Virus record (IMG/VR): IMGVR_UViG_3300031576_000094
Coordinates: 1-45,836 of that record
DNA length: 45,836 nucleotides
Origin: a virus
Direction: 5' to 3' (one strand)
Notes under the pieces: model-generated
Databases searched by the model: none
The model's input: only the letters and a program-made list of their open reading frames with translations
What the model was told of the DNA's origin: nothing
Position numbers and translations under genes: made by a program
Shown: piece by piece, positions 29,763-37,887 of the stretch
Layout: the number at the start of each line of letters is the position of its first letter
Numbering within the stretch: the first letter of the stretch is position 1

Positions 29763-30098
29763 ATGGATGGTGACAATGGGACATCAACGATTGCGCAGCG
29801 CCCACTCCCTGTGGGCGTGAAGGCACCCACTGACCCGACGCAGGCAAGGCCCGCGGGCTACGAGGGCTACCCGCTGGTACTCGTCATCGCCATCGACCCG
29901 TCGAAGCCGCGCAACAACTGGCGCACCGACTATCATGGGATTTGGACAGGACGCTGGGTCGCGACGGCTCGCGCCCTGATGGGGATTGGGTACGGCAAGC
30001 ACATCAAGACTCGGCGCGAGGCCGAGTTTGAGGCCCGTGCGCGCACGAGCGCGCCAACGGCGGCCCCTGTGGCCGCAGGAGTGAGCGATGCCAAGTGA
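29763..30098 (+). CDS. Hypothetical protein, 111 aa
   Basis: Good ribosome site (GGAGGG). The central segment (YPLVLVIAIDPSKPRNNWRT, then YHGIWTGRWVATARALM) is a small alpha-beta unit; the ends are Pro/Ala-rich. It overlaps the scaffold gene by 11 bases. Not recognised. Confidence 0.6.
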   Translation: MDGDNGTSTIAQRPLPVGVKAPTDPTQARPAGYEGYPLVLVIAIDPSKPRNNWRTDYHGIWTGRWVATARALMGIGYGKHIKTRREAEFEARARTSAPTAAPVAAGVSDAK

Positions 30099-30816
30099 GG
30101 GCAAGGCTGGAGCCGCCGCGAATGGCGGAGAGGGTGACGACGGCGAGGGGACAGTTGTATCCACTGAGGAGCACACCAAGCTCAAGGGTGAGCTTGAGGA
30201 CAGCAAGACGCGCTTGACCGAAGCCCAGCGCGCGATGACCGACCCCGATTACCTGGAGTGGGTCGCGGACAAGCGGCGGCGCGAGGCCGCGGGCGATGAC
30301 GGCGAGGACAAGGGACGGCGCGATGGCAAGGGCAAGTCCAGCGGGGAAGCGCTCGACCTCACCAAGATTGATTGGGAGGAGCTTTCCAAGAAGGAGTTGG
30401 CCGCGCTTATCGTGCGTGTGCTGCGCGCGGATTTCCAGGGCATCGCGCAGGACATCGAAGGCGAGTTCGGGAAGCTGGGCGACGAGGTGGAGAACGTCAA
30501 AACGGCCATCGACATCGACCGTGTGGCCGCGAAGTATCCCGACTTTTGGGATATGAAGGATGAGATTCTCGACATCGCGCGCAAGAACCCGAACATCACC
30601 GTCCTCGCGGCCTATAAGCAGGTCAAGGGCGACCAGTTCGTCAGTGGGAAGATTAAGCCCGACGCGGAAGATAAACGTCACCGGCGTGGCACGGAGCAGG
30701 AGAGGCCAGGCGGCATCACTCCCCGTGCGACCAAGTCGTCGAAAAAGAAGTCACTCGACGAGGCGCTCGACGATGCGTTCGAGGCCGCTGGCGTCTCAGG
30801 GGAACGGATTGAGTAA
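30088..30816 (+). CDS. Capsid scaffolding protein
   Basis: 242 residues, highly charged, with acidic and Lys-rich helices: an N-terminal Gly/Glu region, coiled-coil-like helices (LKGELEDSKTRLTEAQRAMT), an AAKYPDFWDMKDEILDIARK segment and a basic C-terminal helix (KSSKKKSLDEALDDAFEAAG). It stands immediately before the major capsid gene, the standard place of a scaffold, which drives prohead assembly and then leaves. Identification rests on composition and position. Confidence 0.75.
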   Translation: MPSEGKAGAAANGGEGDDGEGTVVSTEEHTKLKGELEDSKTRLTEAQRAMTDPDYLEWVADKRRREAAGDDGEDKGRRDGKGKSSGEALDLTKIDWEELSKKELAALIVRVLRADFQGIAQDIEGEFGKLGDEVENVKTAIDIDRVAAKYPDFWDMKDEILDIARKNPNITVLAAYKQVKGDQFVSGKIKPDAEDKRHRRGTEQERPGGITPRATKSSKKKSLDEALDDAFEAAGVSGERIE

Positions 30817-30832
30817 GGGAGTGTGAGGTCAG

Positions 30833-31819
30833 ATGCCATTCGGCTCAACGACCCTCTCCGAGACTCTGGATACCGTTTATTCAACAACCTGGCAGAACTT
30901 CTTTCGGGACGACGTGGCGAACACCGTGTTCAATGCCACGACGTTCTGGAAGCAGATGCAGGCGAAGGGTATTCGGCGGGAGTCCGGTGGTGGGCGCTGG
31001 ATTGGATTCCAGCTTGAGGTGAACAAGAACGAAACCGTCGCCTTCATCGGCAAGGGCGGCACGATTTCATTGGCCGACACTGACCCGCTGCGCACGGGCA
31101 AGGTCGACTGGAAGTACCTGACGGGCAACGTCACGCGCTTCTTCGTCGATGACCAGCAGAACAAGTCGAAGGCGCAGATTCGCAATCTGCTCCAGGGGAA
31201 GGTGAACAACCTCAAGCGGTCGCTGCAAGACAAGCTCGAAACGGCGCTGTTTGGGGACGGCAGCGGCGACAGCGGCCTGGCGATTGACGGGCTGGGCAAC
31301 ATCGTGGACGACACGGCGACCTACGCGGGGTTCGCTCCGGCGACCTACACGTTCTGGAAGTCGAAGCTCACCGCGTCCACGGGGGCGGCTGCGGTGTACC
31401 TGCGCAGTGACATGACGACGGTGTATAACAACGTCCGGCAAATTGACGTGCCCTCGAACAAGCCGACGCTGATTATGACTGACCAGGCGAGCTACGAACT
31501 CTATGAGATGGAGGTCGTGGCTCCGTTGCAGCAGATTGTGAACCTCGGCAGCAACGGCAGCGCTGATGTCGGCACTGGCGGCTTGAACTTCAAGGGCGTG
31601 CCGATTGAGTGGTCGCCCGCCGCGACGCCTGCGGGTGTCATGTGGTTCTTGAACACCAACTTCTTCGAGGCGGTGATTGACAGCGCCATCGAGATGGACA
31701 TGACCGAGTGGAAGCCCATCCCGAACCAGCTTGACCGCGTGGCGCAGGTCGTGACGGCCTTGAATGTGGTGTGCGTGAACCGCAAGTCGCAAGGAAAGCT
31801 GACCGCCATCGCGGCGTGA
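30833..31819 (+). CDS. Major capsid protein
   Basis: 328 residues behind GAGG. The N-arm (TLSETLDTVYSTTWQNFFRD), spine helices (KVNNLKRSLQDKLETALFGD), and late strands (PTLIMTDQASYELYEMEVV) agree with the HK97-type coat fold of P22/T7-like relatives. The C-terminus (FLNTNFFEAVIDSAIEMDMT) is typical of major capsid proteins. It is followed by an 84-base untranslated stretch with strong hairpins. The first ~20 residues are duplicated at 26809. Confidence 0.85.
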   Translation: MPFGSTTLSETLDTVYSTTWQNFFRDDVANTVFNATTFWKQMQAKGIRRESGGGRWIGFQLEVNKNETVAFIGKGGTISLADTDPLRTGKVDWKYLTGNVTRFFVDDQQNKSKAQIRNLLQGKVNNLKRSLQDKLETALFGDGSGDSGLAIDGLGNIVDDTATYAGFAPATYTFWKSKLTASTGAAAVYLRSDMTTVYNNVRQIDVPSNKPTLIMTDQASYELYEMEVVAPLQQIVNLGSNGSADVGTGGLNFKGVPIEWSPAATPAGVMWFLNTNFFEAVIDSAIEMDMTEWKPIPNQLDRVAQVVTALNVVCVNRKSQGKLTAIAA

Positions 31820-31850
31820 TGGTGGTGGGGTGTGTAACGTGCTCCGTCCG

Positions 31851-31890
31851 CAAGCCAATGCGGGCGGGGCTACCGCCCAAGCCAATGGGC
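31851..31890 (+). promoter_or_regulatory. Competing hairpins behind the capsid gene
   Basis: CAAGCCAATG occurs at 31851-31860 and 31878-31887. Between them GGGCGG-GGCTA-CCGCCC (31862-31878) is a perfect 6-bp hairpin. GCCCA...TGGGC (31875-31879 and 31886-31890) forms a second hairpin that shares bases with the first, so only one can form. No T-run follows. Likely an mRNA stability or attenuation element. Confidence 0.5.
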
Positions 31891-31903
31891 AGGAGTGAGT
31901 ACG

Positions 31904-32635
31904 ATGGCGTATGAAAAGACGAGTGCCACGGCGCATGTGCAGTCGCTCTTTGACGAGTCGACGACACAGAAGCTCCCCTTGGGGACGCGGCTGGGCCTCG
32001 ACGATACACGGGTCTACCGCTACGGCCTAATGGGCGCGACCGCGAGCGTGTCGGGGAGCATCAATCAGAGCGCGGCGGCGGTGGCGAACCACATCAATCT
32101 CGCCATCCAGACCGCGACGGTGATTGGCGACGTGGACGTGAAGGTCACACTCGGCGCGACGGCGACGACCCTCAATCAGTACGCCGAGGGGTACTTGGTG
32201 GCGAACGCGGGCACGGGCAAGGGGTACACCTACAAGATTCGGAATCACGCGCTGGCCGCCGCCTCGGCGACGCAGACCGTGACGATTTACGACCCGATTG
32301 TTGTGGCTGGCCCCACGAGCGCGAAGATGTCGCTGCACAAGCATCCGTTCAAGGACGTGATTATCCACCCCTCTGCTCCGACCGCCGTGTTGGTGGGGCC
32401 TGCCGCGAAGGGGGTCTTGACCGCCGCGACCTATGGCTGGTTCCAGACGTGGGGGCCAGCGTCGGTGCTCGGTGATGGCACGCCAGGCTCCGGCGTCGAG
32501 CTTGCGGCCTCGGATTTGGTGGACGGCGCGGTGGAGGTCTACGCGGTGGCGACCGGCCCGAAAGTGGGGGTCATGCTCAACACCGCGAGCGTGGATACGG
32601 AACTGCGGCCTGTGGTGTTGATGCTCTGGCCGTAA
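31904..32635 (+). CDS. Probable capsid decoration or cement protein, 243 aa
   Basis: ATG 31904 behind GGAG; a GTG lies nine bases upstream. Beta-rich (VIGDVDVKVTLGATATTLNQ, GKGYTYKIRNHALAAASATQ), reading like a surface protein of the head placed directly after the coat gene. No named family. Confidence 0.6.
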   Translation: MAYEKTSATAHVQSLFDESTTQKLPLGTRLGLDDTRVYRYGLMGATASVSGSINQSAAAVANHINLAIQTATVIGDVDVKVTLGATATTLNQYAEGYLVANAGTGKGYTYKIRNHALAAASATQTVTIYDPIVVAGPTSAKMSLHKHPFKDVIIHPSAPTAVLVGPAAKGVLTAATYGWFQTWGPASVLGDGTPGSGVELAASDLVDGAVEVYAVATGPKVGVMLNTASVDTELRPVVLMLWP

Positions 32636-32647
32636 GGCAAACCGTGT

Positions 32648-32689
32648 GAGGGCGCGCCCTCGATGGCGGGGGCTGTTAGGGGCGCGCCC
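32648..32689. repeat. Two GGGCGCGCCC palindromes exactly 30 bp apart
   Basis: Self-complementary 10-mers at 32650-32659 and 32680-32689, the first inside a 14-bp palindrome (GAGGGCGCGCCCTC). The 30-bp spacing is about three helical turns. In RNA the copies could pair with each other. They lie in the 126-base gap 32636-32761, which has no gene. Confidence 0.5.
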
Positions 32690-32761
32690 AGCACGACTCG
32701 TCGGACACCTACGGGTGCTCAAAGGTGGGGCGAGCCGTGAACTGAAAGGAGGGCCATCCCG

Positions 32762-33199
32762 ATGGCTCTGACCGTCACGAAAGATGCTCCGCGGTCGTAC
32801 CGCGTGGGCAAGAACTCTCCGTATGCGGTGCTGACCGGCAAGATTGCGTTTGACTCGTCCTATCCGACGGGTGGTGAGTCAACGACCGGCATCACCAATT
32901 CCTTCCGCACGGCGCTCCAAATCACGTTCATCAGCGACGATGGGTACACCTTCAAGTGGGACAAGACCAACAACAAGGTGCTCGCGTACACGCAGGGCAT
33001 CACGACGGGTGCCACGGGGGCGGCTGACTCAACGTCTGGCGCGCTGGTGCTCAACACCGCGGCGGCGGAGTCCGTCTTTCGTGCGATGGGGACAGCGGTG
33101 AGCACGACGTACAACCTCCAGGGCTTGAAGGAGGTGCCGGACACGACCGACCTCTCCGCGACGGATGACGTGCGCTTCGTGGCCTACGGACTCCTCTGA
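32762..33199 (+). CDS. Virion structural protein, 145 aa
   Basis: Ribosome site AGGAGGG. Beta-rich with the phrase SPYAVLTGKIAFDSSYPTGG and a later DDGYTFKWDKTNNKVLAYTQ, which I associate with small head or decoration proteins of tailed phages. Overlaps the adaptor gene by one base. Confidence 0.6.
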   Translation: MALTVTKDAPRSYRVGKNSPYAVLTGKIAFDSSYPTGGESTTGITNSFRTALQITFISDDGYTFKWDKTNNKVLAYTQGITTGATGAADSTSGALVLNTAAAESVFRAMGTAVSTTYNLQGLKEVPDTTDLSATDDVRFVAYGLL

Positions 33200-33969
33200 T
33201 GGCCTTGACACGGCTGGACATCTTGTCCGAAGCGGCCAACAACGTCGGTCGGAAGTTGGCGACCGTCGCTGCGGATGGGACGACGACCTTCAAGTCGCGT
33301 CTCATCACCGCCTTGAATGAGAGCGTCCAGCCGTGGGTGGCACGGGGCGTGGTGCCACCGAGCGACCAAGACCCTGGCACGCCCAATGGGTTCATGTTCA
33401 CCGAGTTCAATAAGACGGCGGACATGAGCACGTCGAACGGGACGAAGGCGTACTCCTGGCCGGTGGCGACTGACCTGAACTTCCGTGAAGCCTATGACTT
33501 GACCCTCGTGGACGGGTCAAACTCGCGGCAGTTGTCGTACCTGTCACGCCGGAAACTCGATGCGCTGTTTCCTGACCCGACGACGTGGCCCTCAAAGGCG
33601 AGGCCGAAGTGGTACACGCGCTTCGGTAAGGGCTTCGAGGTGCTCCCGATTCCTGATGCGGCGTATACCTTGCGCGCTCGTATGAGCGTGTGGCCGCAGG
33701 ATTTGACCAGCGACACGCAGACGCCTGACCTCATCTATAAGGACGACCTCATGGTCGCGCGTCTGACCGGCGAGGCGTTCGCTATGCTCCAAGAATACGA
33801 GGCGGACGCGAGCGAGTGGTATGCCAAGAGCGTCACACTCCTGCGGGATGCCATCGCGGGCGACCCGCGTGATTGGGATTGGGAGCCGGTGGTGGAGGCA
33901 TACCTAACTGCGCCGTCGCCAGTCGGTGAGTATTGGAAGAACCCGTTTGTCGGGCTGGGGAGTTGGTGA
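33199..33969 (+). CDS. Head-tail adaptor protein (P22 gp4-like)
   Basis: 256 residues with a helical start (TRLDILSEAANNVGRKLATV), an RLITALNESVQPWVARG helix, a middle alpha-beta region and a helical end (EAFAMLQEYEADASEWYAKS, LLRDAIAG). Size, the helical ends and place after the capsid genes fit adaptor proteins that bind below the portal ring in short-tailed phages. Starts by TGATG. Confidence 0.65.
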   Translation: MALTRLDILSEAANNVGRKLATVAADGTTTFKSRLITALNESVQPWVARGVVPPSDQDPGTPNGFMFTEFNKTADMSTSNGTKAYSWPVATDLNFREAYDLTLVDGSNSRQLSYLSRRKLDALFPDPTTWPSKARPKWYTRFGKGFEVLPIPDAAYTLRARMSVWPQDLTSDTQTPDLIYKDDLMVARLTGEAFAMLQEYEADASEWYAKSVTLLRDAIAGDPRDWDWEPVVEAYLTAPSPVGEYWKNPFVGLGSW

Positions 33970-34229
33970 TGCTCAGGCATGGGGTCACGTCACACAATCC
34001 GTTTCAGCCAATCGAGCGGCCCTGGTGCCGCTTCTGCCAGGACGAAACGGACGTGGACGTGGAGGCGGTGCATGACAATGCCCGCATGATGTATCGGGAA
34101 ATCTGCCGACGGTGCAAGCGGATTGGGGCGTCGGGAGTGTATGACAACGTCCCCGTGGTGGGGCAGACGTTCCACCAGGAGCGCTCGTGGGCTGGCCTCA
34201 CGACGACGCTTGGTGGGGAACGAACGTAG
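33969..34229 (+). CDS. Zinc-finger protein, 86 aa
   Basis: TGATG overlap with the adaptor gene. WCRFCQDETDVDVE and ICRRCKRIGASGVYDN make a CxxC/CxxC pair, a zinc ribbon in the late unit. Unknown role. Confidence 0.6.
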   Translation: MLRHGVTSHNPFQPIERPWCRFCQDETDVDVEAVHDNARMMYREICRRCKRIGASGVYDNVPVVGQTFHQERSWAGLTTTLGGERT

Positions 34230-34240
34230 GAGGGTTTGTG

Positions 34241-34708
34241 ATGGCACGGTTTGTTTTGCGCGTTCCGGCGTTTGTGACAACGACCGGCTTGACCACCGCG
34301 TTGACGGGTCACTGTGACGCGGCAGGAGAGGAGTACGAGATTCAAGAATACATCACGACCGGCGCAGGGGCGACCTCGCCTGCGGATACAGGGCACCGCG
34401 CGGAAATCCAGCGGCTCGATGCGACGACCGCGGGCACGTCGACGGCGCAGACGCCTGGCAAGCTCGATGCGCGCTCGAACGCCTCGCTGGTGGTGGGCGC
34501 GAACACCTACACCGCGGAGCCGACGGCGTACTTGCTCAACTCGCTCCTCAACCTCGGCTTCAATCAGCGCGGTGGGATGCGGTGGGCGGTGCCGAAGGGC
34601 ATGGGCATCCTCGTCTCGAACGCCGTTGGCGGCGTGAAGGCGGGCTGCCGCGTCATCTCCTCCGCCGCAGGCGCGGTGGACGTGACGCTGATTTGGGAAG
34701 AAGCATAA
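34241..34708 (+). CDS. Virion structural protein, 155 aa
   Basis: Strong GGAGG site before ATG 34241. Beta-rich (ARFVLRVPAFVTTTGLTTAL, LVVGANTYTAEPTAYLLNSL, GCRVISSAAGAVDVTLIWEE). It resembles the proteins at 24534 and 25416 in character, so may be a head or fibre component. No family assigned. Confidence 0.55.
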   Translation: MARFVLRVPAFVTTTGLTTALTGHCDAAGEEYEIQEYITTGAGATSPADTGHRAEIQRLDATTAGTSTAQTPGKLDARSNASLVVGANTYTAEPTAYLLNSLLNLGFNQRGGMRWAVPKGMGILVSNAVGGVKAGCRVISSAAGAVDVTLIWEEA

Positions 34709-34747
34709 TCGTCTGCTCGTGAACCTCGTGGGGGCCATGATGCGCTG

Positions 34748-35977
34748 ATGGCCGTCAAGGCGTTCGTTGGGAACTTTAATACCAACACCGTGACCGGCAA
34801 CCAGGCCGTGACGGGCACTGGCTTCCAGCCGAAGCTCGTCATCTTCTTCATGTCGCGCCTTGGCACGACTGATCCTAGTTCGGGAGGGAACTATGGCTCC
34901 GCGATTGGGGCCGCCGCGAGCAGCACGGCCAGGTGGGCAGCGTCAGGGCATTCGCGCGACGCGGCAGCTACGTCGATTGCCGACCGGCGCTTCGTCAGCA
35001 CGTCTTGCTTCACCTATAACGACAATGGCACTGTGGACTTGGAAGCCGACTTCGTGTTGATGGACGCCAACGGCTTCACGGTCGATATCACCACCGCGAA
35101 CGCGACTTCGCGCAAGGTATTCTTCCTGGCCCTCGGCGGTGATGACCTTTCCGTGGCGGTAGGCACCTTCAACGCCAATGGGACGACTGGCAATCAAGCG
35201 GTGACTGGCGTTGGATTCAAGCCCAACGTGATGCTCTTTGGAGGGAGCATCAGCGACACGACCCTGGGCAGCTTTGTCAACGCGCGTCTCATGCTAGGGT
35301 GTGGCGTGTCGTCTACGCAGCGTTGGGCGATAGCGTGGTTTTCCCGTGATGCGCAGGCAACGATGGACACGCAGCGCGTCTACTCGACGACGAAGTGCTT
35401 ACTGCTCCTCGATGGCGCAGCCATTACGGTCGCAGCGGACTTTGTGTCGCAGGATGCTGATGGGTTCACCGTCAACATGACCACCGTTGATGTCGCGGTC
35501 ACGATTGGCTATATCGCCATCAAGGGCGTACTGGCCGCGACGGGTATCGTCACGCAGCCAGGAGCCACCGGCAATCAAGCTATCACAGGGACGGGCTTCA
35601 AGCCGATAGCCGTGATTTTTGCGGGTAGCGGAGACACCTCCGGCAACGATGGGGTGTTTAGCACGCACTCTAAACAGACCATTGGTATGGCCTCCGCGGC
35701 GACCGAGCGCGGGTGTATCTTTGGTATGGATGAAGATGCCGCGCTGACCTCAGTGGCCGACCGTCGGCATAGTAGCTCACTGGTGACTGGTGACATGACA
35801 GCGGGCACGCCGGTCATCAATGCCGAGGCGGACTACGTGTCGCACGACATCAATGGCTTCACGGTGAATTGGACGACGGCGGACGCCACCGCGCGCATCA
35901 CGCCCTTCTTGGCGCTCGGCGCGATTGACCCGCTGCTACCGGCATGGGAGCAACTCGTGCACACGAGTTGTGACTGA
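34748..35977 (+). CDS. Tail or decoration protein built of three ~130-residue repeats
   Basis: 409 residues. Each repeat starts with a TGNQAVTGTGFQPKLVIFF-type strand pair (also TGNQAVTGVGFKPNVMLFGG and TGNQAITGTGFKPIAVIFAG) and ends with DANGFTVDITTANATSRKV-type strands (DADGFTVNMTT, DINGFTVNWTTADATARI). The repeats are clear by eye and imply internal triplication of a beta-domain. Such modules occur in phage fibre or appendage proteins. Function beyond a virion role is unknown. Confidence 0.68.
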   Translation: MAVKAFVGNFNTNTVTGNQAVTGTGFQPKLVIFFMSRLGTTDPSSGGNYGSAIGAAASSTARWAASGHSRDAAATSIADRRFVSTSCFTYNDNGTVDLEADFVLMDANGFTVDITTANATSRKVFFLALGGDDLSVAVGTFNANGTTGNQAVTGVGFKPNVMLFGGSISDTTLGSFVNARLMLGCGVSSTQRWAIAWFSRDAQATMDTQRVYSTTKCLLLLDGAAITVAADFVSQDADGFTVNMTTVDVAVTIGYIAIKGVLAATGIVTQPGATGNQAITGTGFKPIAVIFAGSGDTSGNDGVFSTHSKQTIGMASAATERGCIFGMDEDAALTSVADRRHSSSLVTGDMTAGTPVINAEADYVSHDINGFTVNWTTADATARITPFLALGAIDPLLPAWEQLVHTSCD

Positions 35978-37011
35978 TGAAGTACCTCTTGGACACGACC
36001 ACTGAACAGGCTCAGCGCGATGGGTGGTTCCTCACTCAGCGCTGGGAGGACGACGCGGCATTTCAATACTTCACGCCGCCCGTCGTCTTTGACGCGGCGC
36101 TGACTGTGCCCTCCATCGCGCAACTCCTGCTGCCTGGCGCGCCAGACCCAGGACTCGACCCTGACCTCTTGGCGACGTGGGGAGATAACACCTCCCCGTG
36201 GCTTCCGACGGTCTTTGACGCGATTCCCACCTTCCAGGCGATGTACGACCAGGTGGGGCTGCCTGGCTATACTGACCCACCCGACGCGATTGACCTGCTG
36301 ACCGAGTGGGTCAGCGACCCGTCGGGCTACGTCATCCCCCTGGGCCTGCTGCCGGTGTTTGATGCCGCGCTCCTCGCGGCGATGCTCGCGCAGCAGAATC
36401 TCCCTGCGGAGACAGGCTTTGAGAACCTCGACCTTCCCCATGTGGAATGGGTCGACGACCCCTCCGCGTGGTTTACGGCGGCGGCGGCGGTGATTGCGCG
36501 GCAGGCCCCAACCCTGTGGCAACTGATGCTCACCGGCGCGCAGGATGCGCCCGCGCCACTCGATGTGCTCACCGGCACATGGGTCAACGACGCCTCGCTC
36601 TGGAAAGTGCCCAACATTCCATTGACCGCTTCCCAGCGAGAGGCTGCATTGACGCAGCTACGCCTGCTGGGCGCGCAGGACGCGCCACCCGCGCTCTCGC
36701 TCCTAACGACGTGGGAGCAGGTCGCCGCACCGTTTAAGCCCCTCACGATTCCTGCCACGTCCGCAGAGTTCATGCCACCTGCGACATCGCAGACGGGACT
36801 CCCTGGCGTGACCGACCCCGCACGGGCCTTTGATGTGCTCGGCTGGTATCAGGACTTCGCGGCTGCGGTGTTCGCGCACTGTCCTGGCTGGCAGTCGCCC
36901 ATCGCGCTCCCGTCGACCTCGTGGTCGAACGTGGACATCACCACCGCCTCGTGGACTGACCAGTCGCCGAGCACGGCGACATGGACGGAGACTGACCACC
37001 CATGCCCATGA
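35977..37011 (+). CDS. Repeat protein with W-x2-D/N-x-S-x-W motifs, 344 aa
   Basis: TGATG start. Segments of about 55-65 residues each end near a Trp motif: TWGDNTSPWLP, EWVSDPSGYVIP, EWVDDPSAWFTA, TWVNDASLWKVP and TWEQVAAPFKP. Between them lie Ala/Leu/Pro-rich helices. The end is Ser/Thr/Trp-rich (SWSNVDITTASWTDQSPSTA). It is acidic and seems a virion surface or fibre protein. No recognised family; compare the WLQGTFA repeat protein at 26078. Confidence 0.58.
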   Translation: MKYLLDTTTEQAQRDGWFLTQRWEDDAAFQYFTPPVVFDAALTVPSIAQLLLPGAPDPGLDPDLLATWGDNTSPWLPTVFDAIPTFQAMYDQVGLPGYTDPPDAIDLLTEWVSDPSGYVIPLGLLPVFDAALLAAMLAQQNLPAETGFENLDLPHVEWVDDPSAWFTAAAAVIARQAPTLWQLMLTGAQDAPAPLDVLTGTWVNDASLWKVPNIPLTASQREAALTQLRLLGAQDAPPALSLLTTWEQVAAPFKPLTIPATSAEFMPPATSQTGLPGVTDPARAFDVLGWYQDFAAAVFAHCPGWQSPIALPSTSWSNVDITTASWTDQSPSTATWTETDHPCP

Positions 37012-37322
37012 CCGAATGGCTCGACCTCACAGTGAAGTATGGCCTGGGAATTGTGCTCTCGCTGGGCGCGGTCTACGCGCTCTGGAAAATTACCTCGGCG
37101 ACGATGCGCGAATCCTCCAAGCGGGAGGAGCGCTACGCATCGCTGCTGGAAAACCACATTGGCGCGCTGCAACACCTCCTCTCGACCCATGACCAGCGCG
37201 CCGTAGAGGCCATCAGCGGGATGCAGGAGGCCCATCGGCATCAGCGGGAGGAGCACGAGAAGATGATGCAAGCCTTGACGGAAATGCTGACGCTCTTGCG
37301 CGGCATGGCGCGCGGGGCGTAA
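37002..37322 (+). CDS. Membrane-anchored coiled-coil protein, possible holin of BhlA type
   Basis: 106 residues. One membrane span at about 12-30 (GLGIVLSLGAVYALWKI), then a long charged coiled coil (RESSKREERYASLLENHIGA ... MMQALTEMLTLLRGM). This arrangement is seen in BhlA/UviB-type holin-like proteins. It opens the presumed lysis cluster. Overlaps the previous gene by 10 bases. Confidence 0.58.
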   Translation: MPMTEWLDLTVKYGLGIVLSLGAVYALWKITSATMRESSKREERYASLLENHIGALQHLLSTHDQRAVEAISGMQEAHRHQREEHEKMMQALTEMLTLLRGMARGA

Positions 37323-37340
37323 CCAGGGGAGGGCGAGACA

Positions 37341-37613
37341 ATGCGACGAGCGTTCGTGGTCGCAGGGCTGGTACTGGTGCTGTGCGGCGCAGCGCCATCG
37401 CACGCGGAAGCGGGCGTGGGGGACGTGTTCAAAAACACGTTTACCTACGTCAAGGACTTCGTGCTGTGCCTGACCGTGGACTTGGGCGGGAAGGCGGTCA
37501 ACCTCATTGTGGAGACGAGCACCTGTGCGCTGGCGCGCGCCAATCGCAATCCGGCGACGCTCCGGCCCATTGTGACCGCTCCCATTGTCGTGCCGAGCCT
37601 CCCGTCACCATGA
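37341..37613 (+). CDS. Exported protein with signal peptide, 90 aa
   Basis: The N-terminus MRRAFVVAGLVLVLCGAAPS then HA is a signal peptide with a probable signal-peptidase-I cut before EAGVGD. The Cys at 15 lacks a proper lipobox. The mature part is ~67 residues with two cysteines. A spanin-like or envelope role fits the lysis position, but no motif proves it. Confidence 0.5.
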   Translation: MRRAFVVAGLVLVLCGAAPSHAEAGVGDVFKNTFTYVKDFVLCLTVDLGGKAVNLIVETSTCALARANRNPATLRPIVTAPIVVPSLPSP

Positions 37614-37644
37614 CGGGAGTGCCGCGGCTCACGCGGAGGGATAC

Positions 37645-37878
37645 ATGAACACAATACTCACCGGCTTGTTGAAATTGGTGGACAAGCTCCCATTCAAGGG
37701 CTACCGCACGCTCATCGGCGCGGTCGCCATCGTGGCAGCGAATCTCTTTGGCGTGGTCGCTGACCACCTGAACGGGACGCTGACAGCGGAGAAGCTCACG
37801 GTGTACGGCAACGCGCTAGGGGCCTCCGTGCTGGCGGTCTATGCCGCGCTGCACATTCCCAAGACGCCGCCACAGTAA
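37645..37878 (+). CDS. Putative holin, 77 aa
   Basis: Ribosome site GGAGGG. Two hydrophobic spans (TLIGAVAIVAANLFGVVA and ALGASVLAVYAAL) joined by a polar loop, preceded by a KLPFKGYRT turn and ending in a short polar tail. This is the layout of class II-like phage holins and the LPFKGYRT(L/I)IGA turn is one I recall from annotated holins. It would open the inner membrane at lysis. Confidence 0.65.
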   Translation: MNTILTGLLKLVDKLPFKGYRTLIGAVAIVAANLFGVVADHLNGTLTAEKLTVYGNALGASVLAVYAALHIPKTPPQ

Positions 37879-37887
37879 GGAGGGTCA

